Source: Lasiosphaeris hirsuta (Eukaryota > Ascomycota > Sordariomycetes > Sordariales > Lasiosphaeriaceae). From it: a DNA stretch of 64,000 bases. Every line of letters starts with the position of its first letter. Within the stretch, counting starts at the first letter, position 1. Below are positions 22,467-34,749 of this stretch, one piece after another. The position numbers and the translations under genes were made by a program. The stretch lies in the NCBI GenBank assembly GCA_030549175.1, contig JAUKUA010000007.1:682001-746000 (forward strand). Direction: 5' to 3'. The notes under the pieces are model-generated. The model saw only the letters and a program-made list of their open reading frames with translations. It ran no database searches and was not told the DNA's origin.

Positions 22467-23538
22467 GCCGCTGAGAGTCAAGCACGCTGATAACGCTTTC
22501 TTACAATTTTGATATATTTTCTATGTGGTCTGGCCGACGTGAAGAAATACCACGGGTCACCCAACAGATAGGGGCAGCCCCTGAATGACTCAGACACATA
22601 CCAGTTTTCAAAAGCAAATCATCGGTGCTCTGGAAGCCGTCATGGCCCAGCAGGATTTGAACACCTCAGTCGGCATCTGCATCGGGCTGACTGCGAACGC
22701 TAACGCTGAGGGCGTACGACTGCCCCACGCACGACGCATCGAGGCCGATGTTGCTAGCGCCCGGTATCCCGATGGGTTCGGCTCGGACAGGATATCTTTA
22801 TCTGCAGACAGGTCACGGTTAGTTCGGGATCGAGATCAGGGGCCGGGGTGGTGCATAGGCGTAACATCGACCGCCCACGGGTGCGAAGCCACGAGAGTGG
22901 TAGCAGTCGATGTCTATCTCCGCAGGCGGCTCCCCGCAGAGGGTTTCTTGGACTCGGCTGTTTTGGTTGCCACCTTGCAGAACACAATGGCAGCCCCAAG
23001 AGCAACCTCGCAGACCTTGAACAGAGCGGGGCCGTCGACCGGTATGAACAGCAACGGCGCACACGCCTCGGCCGCCACGAGTGCCGGGACAGCCGGGCTT
23101 CCGGGCGGCCCAGTTGGATTCAATGCGTCACATACCGGCTTTATGGTGTCCCTCCCAGTGGCGCAGAGCGGCTGTTGCGACAGGTCGGTGACTGCTAGAA
23201 AGGGGCACCACCCCTAGTAGCGACCGGGAGCGGACTCGGATGGGGGGTTCGATTCGGTACAGCGGCATGTTGTCCCAGCTGAATCCTGCGTGGGACAGTT
23301 AGCGCTAGGTTCTACCTTACCTTAGGTAAAAAGGATATGAAATGCGAAGCTCTGAACTTCACTCCCGATATATTGAGAGTCTAGACCCCAGGAGCGGCTG
23401 AAGACCGCCGCAATATTAGCTGTATGCATGTGTCAAGGTTGAAACGTTGGATCTAACTTCCTCATTTTTCTCAGCTCATTTTAACAACCTGTCGCGGCAC
23501 CAGTTGTCAAGGGTGAAAGTGTCAGCGAAACTGATTCA
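22467..23538. other. Region between the HET gene and the M3-peptidase relic
   Basis: A 210-codon frame (22585-23217) is open, but it has no recognised motif, no convincing start context and competing open frames on the other strand. I do not call it a gene. The rest is AT-rich spacer. Confidence 0.4.
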
Positions 23539-23835
23539 TCAACTCACATTCTTAGAACAAGTACCACAGGCAAGGTGATGGACAAAAATAGTCATCCAGA
23601 AATACCCCCTACGAAAGACCCAACCGTCTATGAAACGGCTCAGGATCTGGCTCCCTTCCCAAAACTCCAGCAACGTCTCCATCTCGGGTCGACTCCCCCC
23701 TTTCTCCACCAACCCATGCCAATATCTCCTCCCAGCCTCTCTATTCTCAACACCCCCTCTAAAGAAAGTTTCAAAAATATCCATAGCATACACCCCGGAC
23801 AGGAGGTAGCCATAATATCCCACGTTATATGTGTA
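23539..23835 (-). pseudogene. C-terminal fragment of an M3-family metallopeptidase
   Basis: The fragment reads YTYNVGYYGYLLSGVYAMDIF, then EAGRRYWHGLVEKGG, then SRPEMETLLEFW. This is the pattern of the last ~70 residues of thimet oligopeptidase/saccharolysin-type M3 peptidases (YGYL.S.VYA.DMF, GRRYR..ILE.GGS..., L..FLGR). The zinc-binding HExxH and the whole N-terminal domain are absent upstream, and a stop lies just 5' of the fragment. It is therefore a relic, probably left by duplication or deletion. The end beyond FIDGWVF has no family resemblance and may be read-through into spacer. Confidence 0.6.
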
Positions 23836-24597
23836 TTGGTTCCTTGACTTTAGTACCTTACTACCTTAGACAACCATGCAGTGTTGGCTAGGGAAAATAA
23901 GAACCACCGTAATTGCCCTTGACGCTCTAGTGCCTGCATGGGTTAGAGGTGAACTTTGCAATGTCTACATTTCTAATAAGGAGGTTTTAGGCTAGCCTTG
24001 ATATCTGTGGAGGAAACATCGAGGTACAAGCAGAGAGAGGTTTGAAAATATTTAATAGTGCTACTAATAGCATTATATTTCATCCTTGATGCCGGCCGGG
24101 TGATGTGCTTATTGGCAAACAACTTGAATTGCCATAATCAGCTTCAATTAATACTATCAAGGATCTGAGGGAGCATTCTCTCGAAAGGAAGAAAGTTGGC
24201 ATATTGGTGGTGGTGAATATTTTCCATTATTGACGTTTTATCAGGCTCTACACTGGCATTTTCTCACAAAGCTGGAATGGGAGCCATCACGGATTCACGT
24301 GTTGTCGCATCATGCGGGGTACGTATCTGTTAGGAGTTTTACCTTCGCCCCCTTGCTGAATAGTAACAGCCAACCAGAAGAGAAAATGCAGGAGACTGGA
24401 CTTCATGCAGGTGCCCAACTTGAACTCCAGGCTACCATCTCTGCGCTTTTTTTTTTTTTTTTTTTTTTGAGTGCAGACTCTCTCTGAGAAACATGTCAAC
24501 GCCATAATATCCATAGCATTAGAGCGCTACGTTATCCATCCTTTCTGTTCTCTGGACCCGACGGGAAGCAAAAATACGCAGTGCCGTGTATGCTGAC
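23836..24597. other. AT-rich spacer with a 22-T tract
   Basis: No gene recognised. It holds a run of 22 T at 24447-24468, about 130 bp upstream of the start of the next HET pseudogene. Confidence 0.5.
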
Positions 24598-26959
24598 ATG
24601 GAGTACCAATATTCCCCTCTGCCCGACGGCCATTTCCGCTTGTTCCACCTGGAGCCAAGGCCCTCGCGGAATTACGGGCAGCAGTGGAAGAGGAGTATGC
24701 TATGGACGAGGGGTGTGATCAAGCTGTTCGCTCGCTGCTCACGCGGTCCTGGTTTCGTCGTATCTGGGTACTCCAAGAAGTCGCCGCAGCTCAACATGTT
24801 CTCTTCCTGTCCCGAACAACTGAGCTGGAAGGGTTCATGTTCTGTTCGGGACTAAAGAGCGTGTTCAATTCGCAGTCGAAAAAAGGCAAAGGCGACACCA
24901 GCAGACTATCATGGTCAGCAGACTTGAAATACAACGCGGTACCCATTATCGGCCTTATCAGGCGCGTTCTACTCAAACGTCAACTTACCAAGACCCGCCG
25001 CGCCGATTTCTCTCTCAACATACACCCCCTGGTGAAGCTTGTGGATCTGTTCCATGACAGAGAGGCCAGTGATAAGCGGGATAAGATATCTGCTCTACTG
25101 TGGATGAGTTCTGACAACAACATCCCACCCAATCTCCTCCCCAACTATACGGCTAAATGGGAACAAGTTTTTGGCCATCTTGTCCAGTTTGTCCCTGACC
25201 CGCCAGCTTCCGTTAGGACTGCAGTCACTCGGCCGCGTCGAGATTATTGGATCGTTGTTTCAGCGGTACTCAGCCTGCTCGACGACGACTAAGATTGGCA
25301 ACAAAAGAGCTCCGAATGCGATTTCCTGCTTGTGTGGGATTGTGAGCAGAAGCCTGAGAGAGATCCAAAGGTCGAGGAAAGCAACCACAGCAGATATAAC
25401 CCTTACACTGCGGCTGGCAAACACCTTGATAATATCGGGATAGGAAAGGGGTACTTCCGGAACTTGATGACGACTGTGGTTTCCAATACAAAAACGACTG
25501 ATGGTGGGAGGTATCGTGAGACCTCGCTCAAGATAGAGGCCGGTTGCTCGACATGGCCTCAGCTCACTTGTGACTTCACGAATTTGAACAGGAGTCAGAG
25601 GAATGCAACTTCATTTTCGAGTCCCGGGCGTACAAGCTTCTTAGAGAGGGAATGGAATGCATCCCAACCACCCCAGCCAAAGATGCCGTCGACGTTGTGG
25701 CACTTACCAACCGAGCTGTAAACACGTTCAGCCCATATTTCGTCGACCCATATGGTGTCAAGAATCCCTCGCTGTTCACGACCAAGTGTCGGATGATGGC
25801 TGAAATGGTCCAGAGAAAGTGGCCATTTGACCGCGTCGAAGGCGAAGACGCCCTAATCCAAGCCGTCAAGTCGGACGTTGACGTCGCAGAGTTCTTACTC
25901 CGCCGTCACGGCGCCGTGGTTCAGGTCACAGATTCAGTACTCGAGGCCGCAGCCATTCTGCAAGATGAGAGCGGTGTCCCGGAGTTGATAGAGAGACTTC
26001 TCGATCACGACGACCGCGGAAAACCCAAGATTTTTAAAGAACTACTTCGCAACGCCGTGCTGAACGAAAAACACGGACCGTCCCTAATCATGGTACTTTT
26101 CGATCGGCATGGATGCCAGGCTGACGTCATAGCGAGGGTGATTGAGACAGCGGTGGTATTCGTAGACATGGAGATTCCGAAGCATCATGACATGATGAGC
26201 CTGCTTCTCAGTCAGCTCTCCCCCCCCCCCCCTCCCCCCACCACGTCAAAATCACAGCAAGAACGTATGAGGAAGGTGCCAGTGTCGCCAGCTTCGATAC
26301 GATGAAGTTGTTTAACCAGCCCAACCACCGTTTTCGCAACACCGAGCAAGTGCTCACCATGGCCGCGAGGAACGACACTATGAACGGCAAGTGGGTTATA
26401 AGCTATCTGCTTCAACATTGCAGCCCACGGGTGGAGATTGGCTGGCCCGTTCTCAAGGCGGCAGTCGAAAACCGCCGTTGGGGCTTGGACGTGGTGAACG
26501 CTCTCGTTTCCGAACGGGGGACCGAGGTGTATAATCTAGTTGACGAGGAAATACTGATAACAGCAGCCGGTAACCCTATGTCCCGCTTCGCTGTCTAAAT
26601 TACTACTCTTTGGAACGCCGCGGGTTCACTTAACTTATGTAACCGAGGATGTGATCAAGGCAGCAGCTGGGAACGAAATTCATGGCCCCACAAATATTGG
26701 GTCGTTATTAAGAGCTTCCAAGTTACGGTCCGTGTTTAAAGCCGAAGTGACAAAGGAAGTGCTGATAACAGCGGCCAGGAACGAGGAATCAGGGCTGGAG
26801 TTGATGACATTATTTGTCACAAAATTTGGTGGCGAGTTTGGCCGTGTGATGAGCTCGCATCATGATGATACGGTTTTTATAGTAGCCTCTCAAAACCAAC
26901 GGCTGGGTAAGGATATATTCAGGCTGCTCAGAGCTTCGGCGTCGAGATATCGATGGTAA
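24598..26959 (+). pseudogene. HET-domain protein pseudogene with degenerate C-terminal repeats
   Basis: It starts MEYQYSPLPDGHFRLF, the usual HET N-terminus, but jumps almost at once to the later block VRSLLTRSWFRRIWVLQEV, so the SYxWG and CINQ-type core is deleted. A second deletion joins PPASVRT to TRPRRDYW. TAA at 25290-25292 stops the frame; FLLVWDCE continues after it. From about 25590 another frame carries helical repeats (VLEAAAILQDESG, LITAAGN, VIKAAAGNE, VLITAARNEESG), typical of the long C-terminus of HET/ankyrin-like proteins. Frame is lost again in a 13-C tract (26220-26232) and near 26597. I see at least five lesions, so it is a dead gene. Its repeats indicate a protein of well over 700 residues originally. 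Confidence 0.8.
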
Positions 26960-27104
26960 TGCGACCCTACTAACTATCGAGTTGGCCCCCTGCTCATCTA
27001 GGTTACTTTCAGATGGGCGCAGAAAAAGTCGAAGATCAAAGTGGATAGAAATATAAGGAATTGTAGAGCGGAATTTACAGACGCCATGCCATCTACAGCC
27101 TCTC

Positions 27105-28665
27105 CTAAAGAAGCCACCTGAAATCGGCTGAATCCGGTCCATCCTTCAACTTCTCCGTCGGGATGGTTATTGGGTTCACCTTGACACCCTGCTTCCTGTC
27201 CCTCGCCTGATTATCCATAATCATATATCCACCAAACAGGAGGGTCAGAACCAGCCCGAGTCCTCCAAACGCAGCCGTAGTTGCCAGAGCAGGTATGTAC
27301 TTTGGCCTGTCCTGGTTCCGGAAGATATTGGAGCTGACCACGCCCATCATGTTTGCCATTGGGACACCCACACTCGTCAACACAACTCGCTTTCCCTCGT
27401 GAGCAATGTTGTTGTTGTACAGCACATCAAGCAAAACACTCGGCGCCGATGTACCCCAGGTCATCATAAAGGCGGCAAAGTAGGCGACCTGAATCTGGTG
27501 CTCTACATCGATGGCGGCGTAAATGACCATTCCGATGAAGGTGAACAAGAAGCCTAGCGCCACAAAGGGGAACCGGAGTCTGGTGTGGTCACTTGCAAAG
27601 GCAAGGATGAGAAGCATGACCGCCCCGGACACGTTCGGCGCGACCGTGTACAAGTTGGTCTTGACCCTATCGTAGCCCAGCCGGGTGATAATCTGGGGCA
27701 AAAAGAGCGTGACGCTCTGCAGCGGGACGCCGAGGCAAATTTGGATGGCCAGGATCATCCAGCTCGTCGGCTGCTTGAAGATGGTGAGCGACTCGCGGAT
27801 GTTGAGCTTCTCGTTGACGACGCTGGACGAGTCGAGCGCCATGCGGCGGTACGCCACCTCCTTTTCCTCTGGCGTTAGGAACCGCGCCTCGGATGCCGAC
27901 ATGGGCAGGTACCAGAAGGCGAAGAAGGAGAAGAGCACGGTGCAGCCGCCCTCGATCACGAAGAGATAGCGCCAGGGGTCGAGGGCCCCGCCCTGGATTT
28001 GGAAGACTCCGTAGGACAGAAGCCCGCCAAAGGCGGACGCGATGGACTGGGCGGCGTAGAAGAGGGCGAGGCGGCGGGCGAGCTCACCACGGCGGTAGAA
28101 CCTGTCGAGATCAGCGATTATGGTGCCAACTCTTTGACGAGGGAGATGCTGACATGGTCTGATAGTAAATAACCAACGGGAAGAAGGCACTCTCACTCAT
28201 GCCCAGAATCCACCTCAAGACCATAATCCCCGCAAAATCCTTCACGGCAACCACCAACAACGTCGCCGACCCGAAACAAAACATCATGATCGGCAGCACC
28301 CGACTCGGACCATACTTCTTGCCCGCCAGCCCCAAAAATGGCGCAGTCAAGACATACGGCACGAAAAAGACGGACAGCAAGATACTGTACTGCTCCCCGA
28401 CGAGACCGAGCGACGCCTCCAGGCCGGCGGTCTTAGCATTGCCGAGGTTGGACTTGTCGAGGCTGTTGAACAGGTACATGACGGCGAGCACGGGGAGCAG
28501 GCGCAGGTCAAACTTCCACACCAGCCGGCGCTCGGCCACGGGGTCGATCGAGGACAGCTCGTGGCCGGACGCGGTGCCCGACCCGGCCGAGAGCGAGTTG
28601 GCAAGCTCGGTGGTGCCCTTGAGGTCGTCAAGCTTGGGGTCGTCGGACCCTGATTTGGAGTCCAT
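27105..28665 (-). CDS. MFS permease of the Dal5/allantoate (ACS) family
   Basis: Predicted 502-aa plasma-membrane carrier. Exon 1 is 28665-28154, exon 2 is 28101-27105, and the 52-nt intron 28102-28153 (GTCAGC...GACAG, CTGAT branch) restores YYQTM/FYRRGEL in frame. Signature features of the Dal5/Tna1/Vht1 group are LFNSLDKSNLGNAKTAGLE after TM1, AGKKYGPSRVLP (motif A-like loop) and RWILGMSESAFFPLVIYY. The remaining helices follow in exon 2, ending in a short polar tail with KVNPITIPTEKL. Members of this family import organic anions such as allantoate, nicotinate or biotin together with protons; the substrate here cannot be predicted. The GTCAGC donor is slightly unusual. Confidence 0.9.
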
Positions 28666-29649
28666 GGTGACGGCGGGGTGTTTGCTGAGGTGGTGGTTGT
28701 GTGAGGGGAGCTCGGGAGGGAGTTGAGATGATTTGGAAGTAAATGTTAAAAGATTTTGAAGTTAGGCCAACGGATATATACCTCCCAGCAAGATATGCGG
28801 CGCGCCACCGGAGGCTAGCATGGGAAAGCTCACGAGAAAAACGGGATTTCTTATCGAGAATTCGCCGTTTACCAATGGAAATACTCCCGCAACCGCATGG
28901 TGCATACCGACAACAAGTCCCAGAGGTTTGGCTGCAGGGCTGGCCACACCTCAGCATTCCCCGCTTCCGCTGCGGGTGCCGGGGCCGGTGTGGACTACTA
29001 AGCCGGCGATTATGTGGGGGCCCATGGCGGAGAAGATAACGGTATCTCGATCCATGCAAAAGGATCGACATGTTTGGGGACTTTGACATGCACCAGGATG
29101 CGACAGAGCCTGCTATTGGGCGATAACACCCAATGACTTATCGGTTCTGCATGTCAACCTGGAGTCCCGCGAGCGGAAAGAGTTATTTTGCCCCCTTTCG
29201 TCACCGATTGCTATACGGAAACACGGCAAGTGGGAAAAATCTGATTCCTAGTGGTGGGTCGTGATAAGTTTGAGTGATTACTCGATCACATTGGTGATTA
29301 AAGTGGAGGGGGCCGAAAAGCGGAGCAAGGTGACATCAAATAAGATTTGACTGTTAACCTCAATGATATGCCCTGAGTTGAGTCTTTTTCTTCAACCCTC
29401 GTCAATGGAAATTGACAATTCAATGCAGAGCTTTGAAGAAGCGAAGGATCATGTGAGCTGATTTTCAAAGGGGAAGAGACAAAAGTATCATTCCCGAGTC
29501 GTTTCTAAACAATTTTATCTCTACACGTTTCAAAGGCTTCTCTGCGCCGTATCATGGATACCTAGGTAGGTAGGTACCTGTGGGAGGCAGGCGGTGGTGT
29601 CGCAGGCCGTGTCAGCGCATGGTGGTGAAGGCTAGGAGGTCGTCACTGC
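28666..29649. other. Intergenic region upstream of the MFS permease
   Basis: About 1 kb with no gene that I can support. It should contain the permease promoter on the minus strand. Confidence 0.5.
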
Positions 29650-30262
29650 CTATGGCGAACTGTTCCAGTTAGGTACTTGTATCCAAAGCTGAAAAGTATC
29701 TGATATACCATTTGCTGCGTAGAAAAAGAACGGCTTGTGTTGCAGCTGCAACGGGTCCGTTGACACCTGGGCCGAATGGCGCGGTCCTCTCCCGGGGGGG
29801 AAGGTCCTCCGGATGATGCGCTCTGTCTCATGCAGGTACCCATTCGGTTCTTCATCATCCTTGGGTCCGCCGCGGGTTTTGTACAAACACCCCCCCCAGG
29901 CAAGAAAATCCTTGACGTTCTCGACACGCACGTCGTCCAGGGGCGGCCCTTGAACCAGTTGACGAGAAGGATTTCGAGGTCTGGCACATTGCGAAAGCAG
30001 TGGTGGAATAGATGTCGGCGCTCTTCTCGGGTGCATCGAGCGATCGCGAGGCCGACTTGTCGAGCGGATGCTGGCGAGGAAGGCTAGCGAAGAGGTAGAA
30101 GGCGGCCTCGAGAATTGCCAGAAATTCGAATGGCTGGGGAATGAAGCTGTACCCCAAGAGTTGCACGGCGCAATACACGAGACTCGCCGAGACCACAGCT
30201 CCGGAACCCCAGATAGAGAGATGGATGTGATGTGGTGGGGGAGGGTATTCGGAATCATGACG
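29650..30262 (-). pseudogene. N-terminal fragment of a membrane-anchored alpha/beta-hydrolase-like protein
   Basis: Three frames in order carry one apparent protein. The first has hydrophobic SGAVVSASLVYCAVQLLGYS and FLAILEAAFYLF. The second has FRNVPDLEILLVNWFKG. The third has PLDDVRVENVKDFLAW, LHETERIIRRTFPPGRG and PLQLQHKPFFFYA. This order matches, from memory, the N-terminal third of a fungal family of long alpha/beta hydrolases with an amino-terminal membrane anchor. The nucleophile-elbow GxSxG and the rest of the catalytic domain are absent downstream, so it is both frameshifted and truncated. The family assignment is moderately secure; its original function is unknown. Confidence 0.5.
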
Positions 30263-30718
30263 GAAGCACTGCCGATGGTGCTGATGTCGAGAATGAGTTT
30301 TGGTTTCTCTTTGGTTTGCGCTCGAGGTAAGTGGTACGGGCACTGCATGCAGGAGAGTTATTGGGGGCTGAAGAACTCTCGGTCTGGCCAACCAACAACC
30401 CAGCCTCATCTACGCATCATGCAGGTCCTGGACAAAAGGCCATGCCCCGTCATTTTATCATGGACCAACCGCCTAACACCATCTTTAATCTTGCTTGATC
30501 GATTTCGTGCTTGAATCTACCTGCGGGGCCTCCACTGGACTGGCAGTCTTGAATGTGCGAAGCCTGACATGTCACGGGTAGGAAATGGTGAATGGCCACT
30601 ATATTCACCCTCATTTAACATAGCTGCATGGCATTCGTCACTGTGCATTCCGCATCTTCGTAGCATTATGCTCTCACCTGGTATTATATCACACTTTCTC
30701 AAGGGTCCGCAATGTTCG
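30263..30718. other. Intergenic spacer
   Basis: I see no supported gene here. It lies between the hydrolase relic and the 3' end of the secreted-protein gene. Confidence 0.5.
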
Positions 30719-31714
30719 TTACAACTCATCCTTCTCCCTCCAATCATCCTGCTCTTTCCAGCCATCGGGATCCTTGCCCAGCTCCATCTCCCTCTTGGCC
30801 CTAAGTCTTTCCTCCTTCTGGTTCCTCCGGTCATTCCTCTTGACAGCCCGATGCAGCCTCTCCCACATGAGGCGCGACCTCTTCCCATCCTCGCTCTCCG
30901 TCACCGACATGGCCTCGATCTTGAAGGTAATATCCCGCCTCCCGAGATCCCGCTGGGGCTTGGTATGGTCCACGACCCAAGCCAGGATCGAGTGGTCGAT
31001 GGCTTGCGGCTTGTAGTTGGTGAGATTGCTGAGGTCGCCTGCATTGCATATGAATTAGTACATTTTCAAGCTCCAAGAACACGGCAAGTACTTACGCTCA
31101 CACCGGCTGCCTTTAGACACCCACAGCGGCATGTTCTCGTAGACCGACCCGGCAGGGAAAACGAGAATCTTATCCTTGTCCGGGATGACAGCAACCTGCT
31201 CGGTGTCGTGTTCGCTCGGAACAGCCGTCGGCTTCGGCGCCACAGTCGACATGATCTTTTGCCCCTCCTGCTTCGGCTTCTCCAGCACAGCAAACAACCA
31301 CTTCCCACTATTCGGCGCATCCCTGTCCTCCAGCTGCTGCTCCTCAATCCAGTGCTTGACCGGATCCGGCACGTCGACATACTCCATGACCACAATCTCG
31401 CGGTCCTGGCCCTTGTGATCGACCCCATCCCAACTACCAATGTACTCGCGGTGCCCGAGAAAGTCCTCAATTACATCATGCCACGGCGCCAGCCCCGCCG
31501 GCGGCTCTTCCCACAGGTCGCTGAGCTTGTACATCTTGGCGTAGAACCGGCCCTCGGCCTTGCAGTTGACGTGGAAGCCGCCCGGGTCGGTGCCGTCGTC
31601 GGGGAACGGGCGCGACCACCGGAACGAGTCGACCACGCCGTGCTCGAAGACGTCCCAGTTGATGGCGGCGCGAGCGGCCGCGGCGAGCACGGGGAGCGAG
31701 AGCGCGGGTCTCAT
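30719..31714 (-). CDS. Putative secreted protein of unknown function
   Basis: Predicted 312 aa. Exon 1 is 31714-31096, the intron is 31039-31095 (57 nt, GTAAGT...AATGCAG) and exon 2 is 31038-30719; phase is kept (SRCE/RDLSNLTNYK). The first ~18 residues (MRPALSLPVLAAAARAA) form a short hydrophobic signal-like segment ending in small residues. The body has FHVNCKAEGRFYAKMYKLSDLW, MEYVDVPDPVKHWIEE and WLFAVLEKPK; the tail is highly charged and arginine/lysine-rich (RLHRAVKRNDRRNQKEER). I do not recognise a domain. It is flanked on the 5' side by a (CT)17 tract about 100 bp before the start. The intact frame and good splice sites support a real gene. Confidence 0.75.
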
Positions 31715-31813
31715 GGTGAGCAGGTGCGGTTTTCCGGCATGGAACTTGAGAGACAGGGAGGTGGCTTTTCCGCGCCCGAGGGGGGATAGGAGGGAGCGGT
31801 GACGTGGAGACCC

Positions 31814-31854
<41 letters not shown>

Positions 31855-32571
31855 CGGGTATTTATTCGCGTCCCGCCGCGTGTGGCCCGCCCGTGGGTGT
31901 CCAATAGGCACGTTCCGATCCCGCCCCAGATCGCAATGCGACTTGACTTACAGCCTAATTGCCCGAGGCCAGCTGCCATCCCATTTGCCCAGCGCCCCAA
32001 CCCAGTTAATATGCAGTTGATTGACGTCTGAAAATCACACGTGTCCAGTACCGCCGGCGGCTGGAAACGATACCTGGGGCGACGGGTAACTGCGGTGCGA
32101 GGGTAGGTACTCGGGCGGGAGGGGACCGTTTTGGGGGGATCAAAGCCGGCGATATCCAGCCTCTGAATCACCGGTTCTCGAATATTCGAGCCTAGTGGGG
32201 ACTTTTGGTCATGATATTGGGTGGGATATGTCGCGGCAATTGAGGGTGCCAGTGATTCGAAAGAGGGCAATGAGATGTGGTTCGTACCGACTACGTAGTC
32301 ATGAACGAGAGTTGAATGACTCCCGTGTCAATCAATCATTGATGCCAGCGGTGCCTTTGCCACAGCTATATTGTAGTAGACACTGTTATCGGAATCCCTG
32401 TTCATAAACCCCTTCAACGTGGTTAGGGGATGAGCAAGTGATGCTTCAAGACCCAAATTGAGTCTGAACTCGAAACTGCATTGTTGCTTTCGACAACTAC
32501 CTTACACAACCTACAAGGCTAAATCTATCATGCCCTAGAATCAAAAAACCCAGCCCAATGCATCCGCGTAG
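31715..32571. other. Intergenic region with a dinucleotide tract
   Basis: No gene recognised. It contains the promoter side of the secreted-protein gene, including the AG/CT tract at 31817-31850, and the 3' side of the SurE-like gene. Confidence 0.5.
31817..31850. repeat. (AG)17 / (CT)17 microsatellite
   Basis: Seventeen uninterrupted AG units on the plus strand, CT on the coding strand of the neighbouring minus-strand gene. It lies 103-136 nt upstream of that gene's start codon. CT-rich tracts are common in fungal promoters and 5' leaders, so it may be regulatory. Confidence 0.9.
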
Positions 32572-33471
32572 CTAGGGCAAGCAGCTAAGCAAGCTGCCCA
32601 ACCTCTTCAGGACATCCGCCTGCCGGGCCGCTGGGGCAGTCGACTTGTCGGTCGCATCACCGACACTGACAGAAACATAGCACCCGCCGGCTTTCATCAC
32701 ATCCGTCTCGGTCGGCAACCGGCTGCCCCCGCAATGCAGCACATCGGCAGGCGAGAACAGCCCCGGGTTGATCCGACTAAGCACCCACTTGAACTTGCCA
32801 GCACTGCCGCACTGCGGAGTGATCTCGGGAAAGTTGACATTCAGCCACACATTCGGCGGCAGGTACGGCTTCCCACCGGCAATGACAGCATTGGTAAGCC
32901 TCGCGGCTAGCTCGGCATACACAGCACTGCGCGCCGGCACCGGGACCGTGTCCCACGGCAGTGTGCCATCGGACGCGCCCGAGAAGGCAATAGCCGGGAT
33001 GCCCGCAGCCGCGACGGCATACACGGCGGTGCCAACAGTCCCAGAAAAGGGCACCTGCAGGAACAGGTTGCTCCCGACATTGGGCCCGGACACGGCAAGG
33101 TCGGGCCCGGCGCCGCCCCAGAAGGGCGGGGCGAGGGTGTCGATGCCGTAGCGCATGGCGGTGACGGGGAACGAGTTGACCCAGTGGAGGCGTGGCGAGG
33201 TGGCGTTGCGGCCGAGGGGCTGGCCGGAGGCGGCGGGGCAGCTGGCGTACTGGCAGGCAGCGGTGCGCGGGCGCGGCTCGACGTCGAGCGAGCTCGAGCC
33301 CGACCTGTTCTCGGCCGGCGCCGAGAGCACCACGTCGTGGCCCGAGGCCACCAGCGCGTCGTGGAACGAGCGTACGTACAGCTCGGCCCAGCCGTCATCA
33401 TTGGATTGTATGATGCGCACCGCGTGCGCCGAGAGGGGCGAGAGGAGGACGAGGAGGCGGGGCAGGTGCAT
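32572..33471 (-). CDS. Secreted SurE-like phosphatase / 5'-nucleotidase
   Basis: Predicted 299 aa. I favour the ATG at 33471 because it gives a compact signal peptide, MHLPRLLVLLSPLSAHA, ending just before the mature SurE fold. The frame remains open to an ATG at 33606, which would add a hydrophobic anchor. SurE signatures: RIIQSNDDGW (metal-binding Asp-Asp), GHDVVLSAPAENRSGSS, VSGPNVGSNLF (SGxNxGxN) and FSGTVGTAVYAVAAAGIPAIAFS. SurE proteins are metal-dependent phosphatases acting on nucleoside monophosphates and related esters; secreted fungal versions are often described as acid phosphatases. The substrate here is unknown. Two C-terminal-half cysteine pairs could form disulfides, in keeping with secretion. 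Confidence 0.88.
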   Translation of the reverse strand: MHLPRLLVLLSPLSAHAVRIIQSNDDGWAELYVRSFHDALVASGHDVVLSAPAENRSGSSSLDVEPRPRTAACQYASCPAASGQPLGRNATSPRLHWVNSFPVTAMRYGIDTLAPPFWGGAGPDLAVSGPNVGSNLFLQVPFSGTVGTAVYAVAAAGIPAIAFSGASDGTLPWDTVPVPARSAVYAELAARLTNAVIAGGKPYLPPNVWLNVNFPEITPQCGSAGKFKWVLSRINPGLFSPADVLHCGGSRLPTETDVMKAGGCYVSVSVGDATDKSTAPAARQADVLKRLGSLLSCLP

Positions 33472-33606
33472 GATGGCGTCGAGGGAGTAGATGATGAGGG
33501 ACGAAATGACGACGGCGGCAATCAGGAGCTGCGCTTTGCGACTTGAAGGATTGCGGGCGGCCTTCAAGTTCTGGCTGCAGCGGCCCTTGGAAGTCGGAAA
33601 CTCCAT

Positions 33607-34749
33607 CGGGTAGCATCTGCGGCGTGGAGTTCGCCGTTATATGCAGTTATATGTCGGCCGTTTGTTGCCCCCTTTCCTGTGTAGCAGCGCCACGGCCCAA
33701 TTTCATGGCACGGAAAGGCGATGGAGGCTTCACCAGTCAGCTGTGCGCTAGGCGTTGCAGCTGATGGTGGCGACCGCGGGAGGTGGAGCCACCATTCGCC
33801 AATCAGAGGCGGCGCACACATCAAGAGTCGGTGTGGGTGAAACCGTTTTTCTAGCTGAGGGGCAGCTCGCACAGTGATTTGCTGGCAGCGACACATCACC
33901 ATCTCTCTCGAATCAACCCCAGCCAAGAGGATTCTCCAGCACGGGTAGTAGCGAAAATACATTTGAAACAATAGTTATCATCTACAATATAGTAGCGTGG
34001 AAATATCCTGAGGAGAGGTGTTACACAACCTTACTCCTACCCTCAATCCTCTCACAATGAAATCATTTACAGGCACCAGCTGATTGGCGTATTATCGAGA
34101 ACAGTTGCCGCAGTTGTCGCTTGAGTTTGGGTGCGATGAAGGGCTCAATGTCTTGAATATCATGTCTTGGTAACGGATGGCCTAGCTGAGGATCCTGGTT
34201 TACTTGGCTTGAAACGTGGCGCTTCTTGTTGAACATGTAGTCGGAATTATCGGGATTACTGTACAAGCTCACATGTTGATGTGAACTGGCTGCACTCACT
34301 TATGTCTCGGTCTGGAGTATTTTTTTATGGGCTACCACCAGTGTAACCGTACTTGCAGCCGGTGGTTCTGGCTCTGCTGTGGCTTGTTGGGGTACGCGGC
34401 AGATCGTCGCTGAAGACATGACATGATTGGGGTGCCATCGCATGTCTTAGAAGCGGGCGGGAGAGCGGTTGGATCTCAACTTCGGCTTAGGAATTAACAG
34501 CCCCGACCAACACAACCGTCAACCAACAGCCAATCCGATCTTGACAATTCACGGTTATGTCCGTCATCGGGGTCCGGGCGCGGATGAAATTAGAAACAAT
34601 AGGATTGTGCATTTCTCCTAACTCGCTTATCATATACGTTACCGCAGTATTTAGACTCTGACCATATCTCATCAGCCCAGTTGAGGTGAACGCCAATTTT
34701 CAAGCTTGCCGTGAAACAAAGCGTCGCTCACCAATACTGCACTCCAAAA
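33607..34749. other. Divergent intergenic region between SurE-like and kelch genes
   Basis: About 1.1 kb separating two divergently transcribed secreted-protein genes. It should contain both promoters. I see no supported coding sequence. Confidence 0.5.

Noticed and set aside
22585..23217. 210-codon open frame after the HET gene
   Set aside because: No motif, no homology that I recognise, and competing open frames on both strands; kept only as a comment on the spacer.
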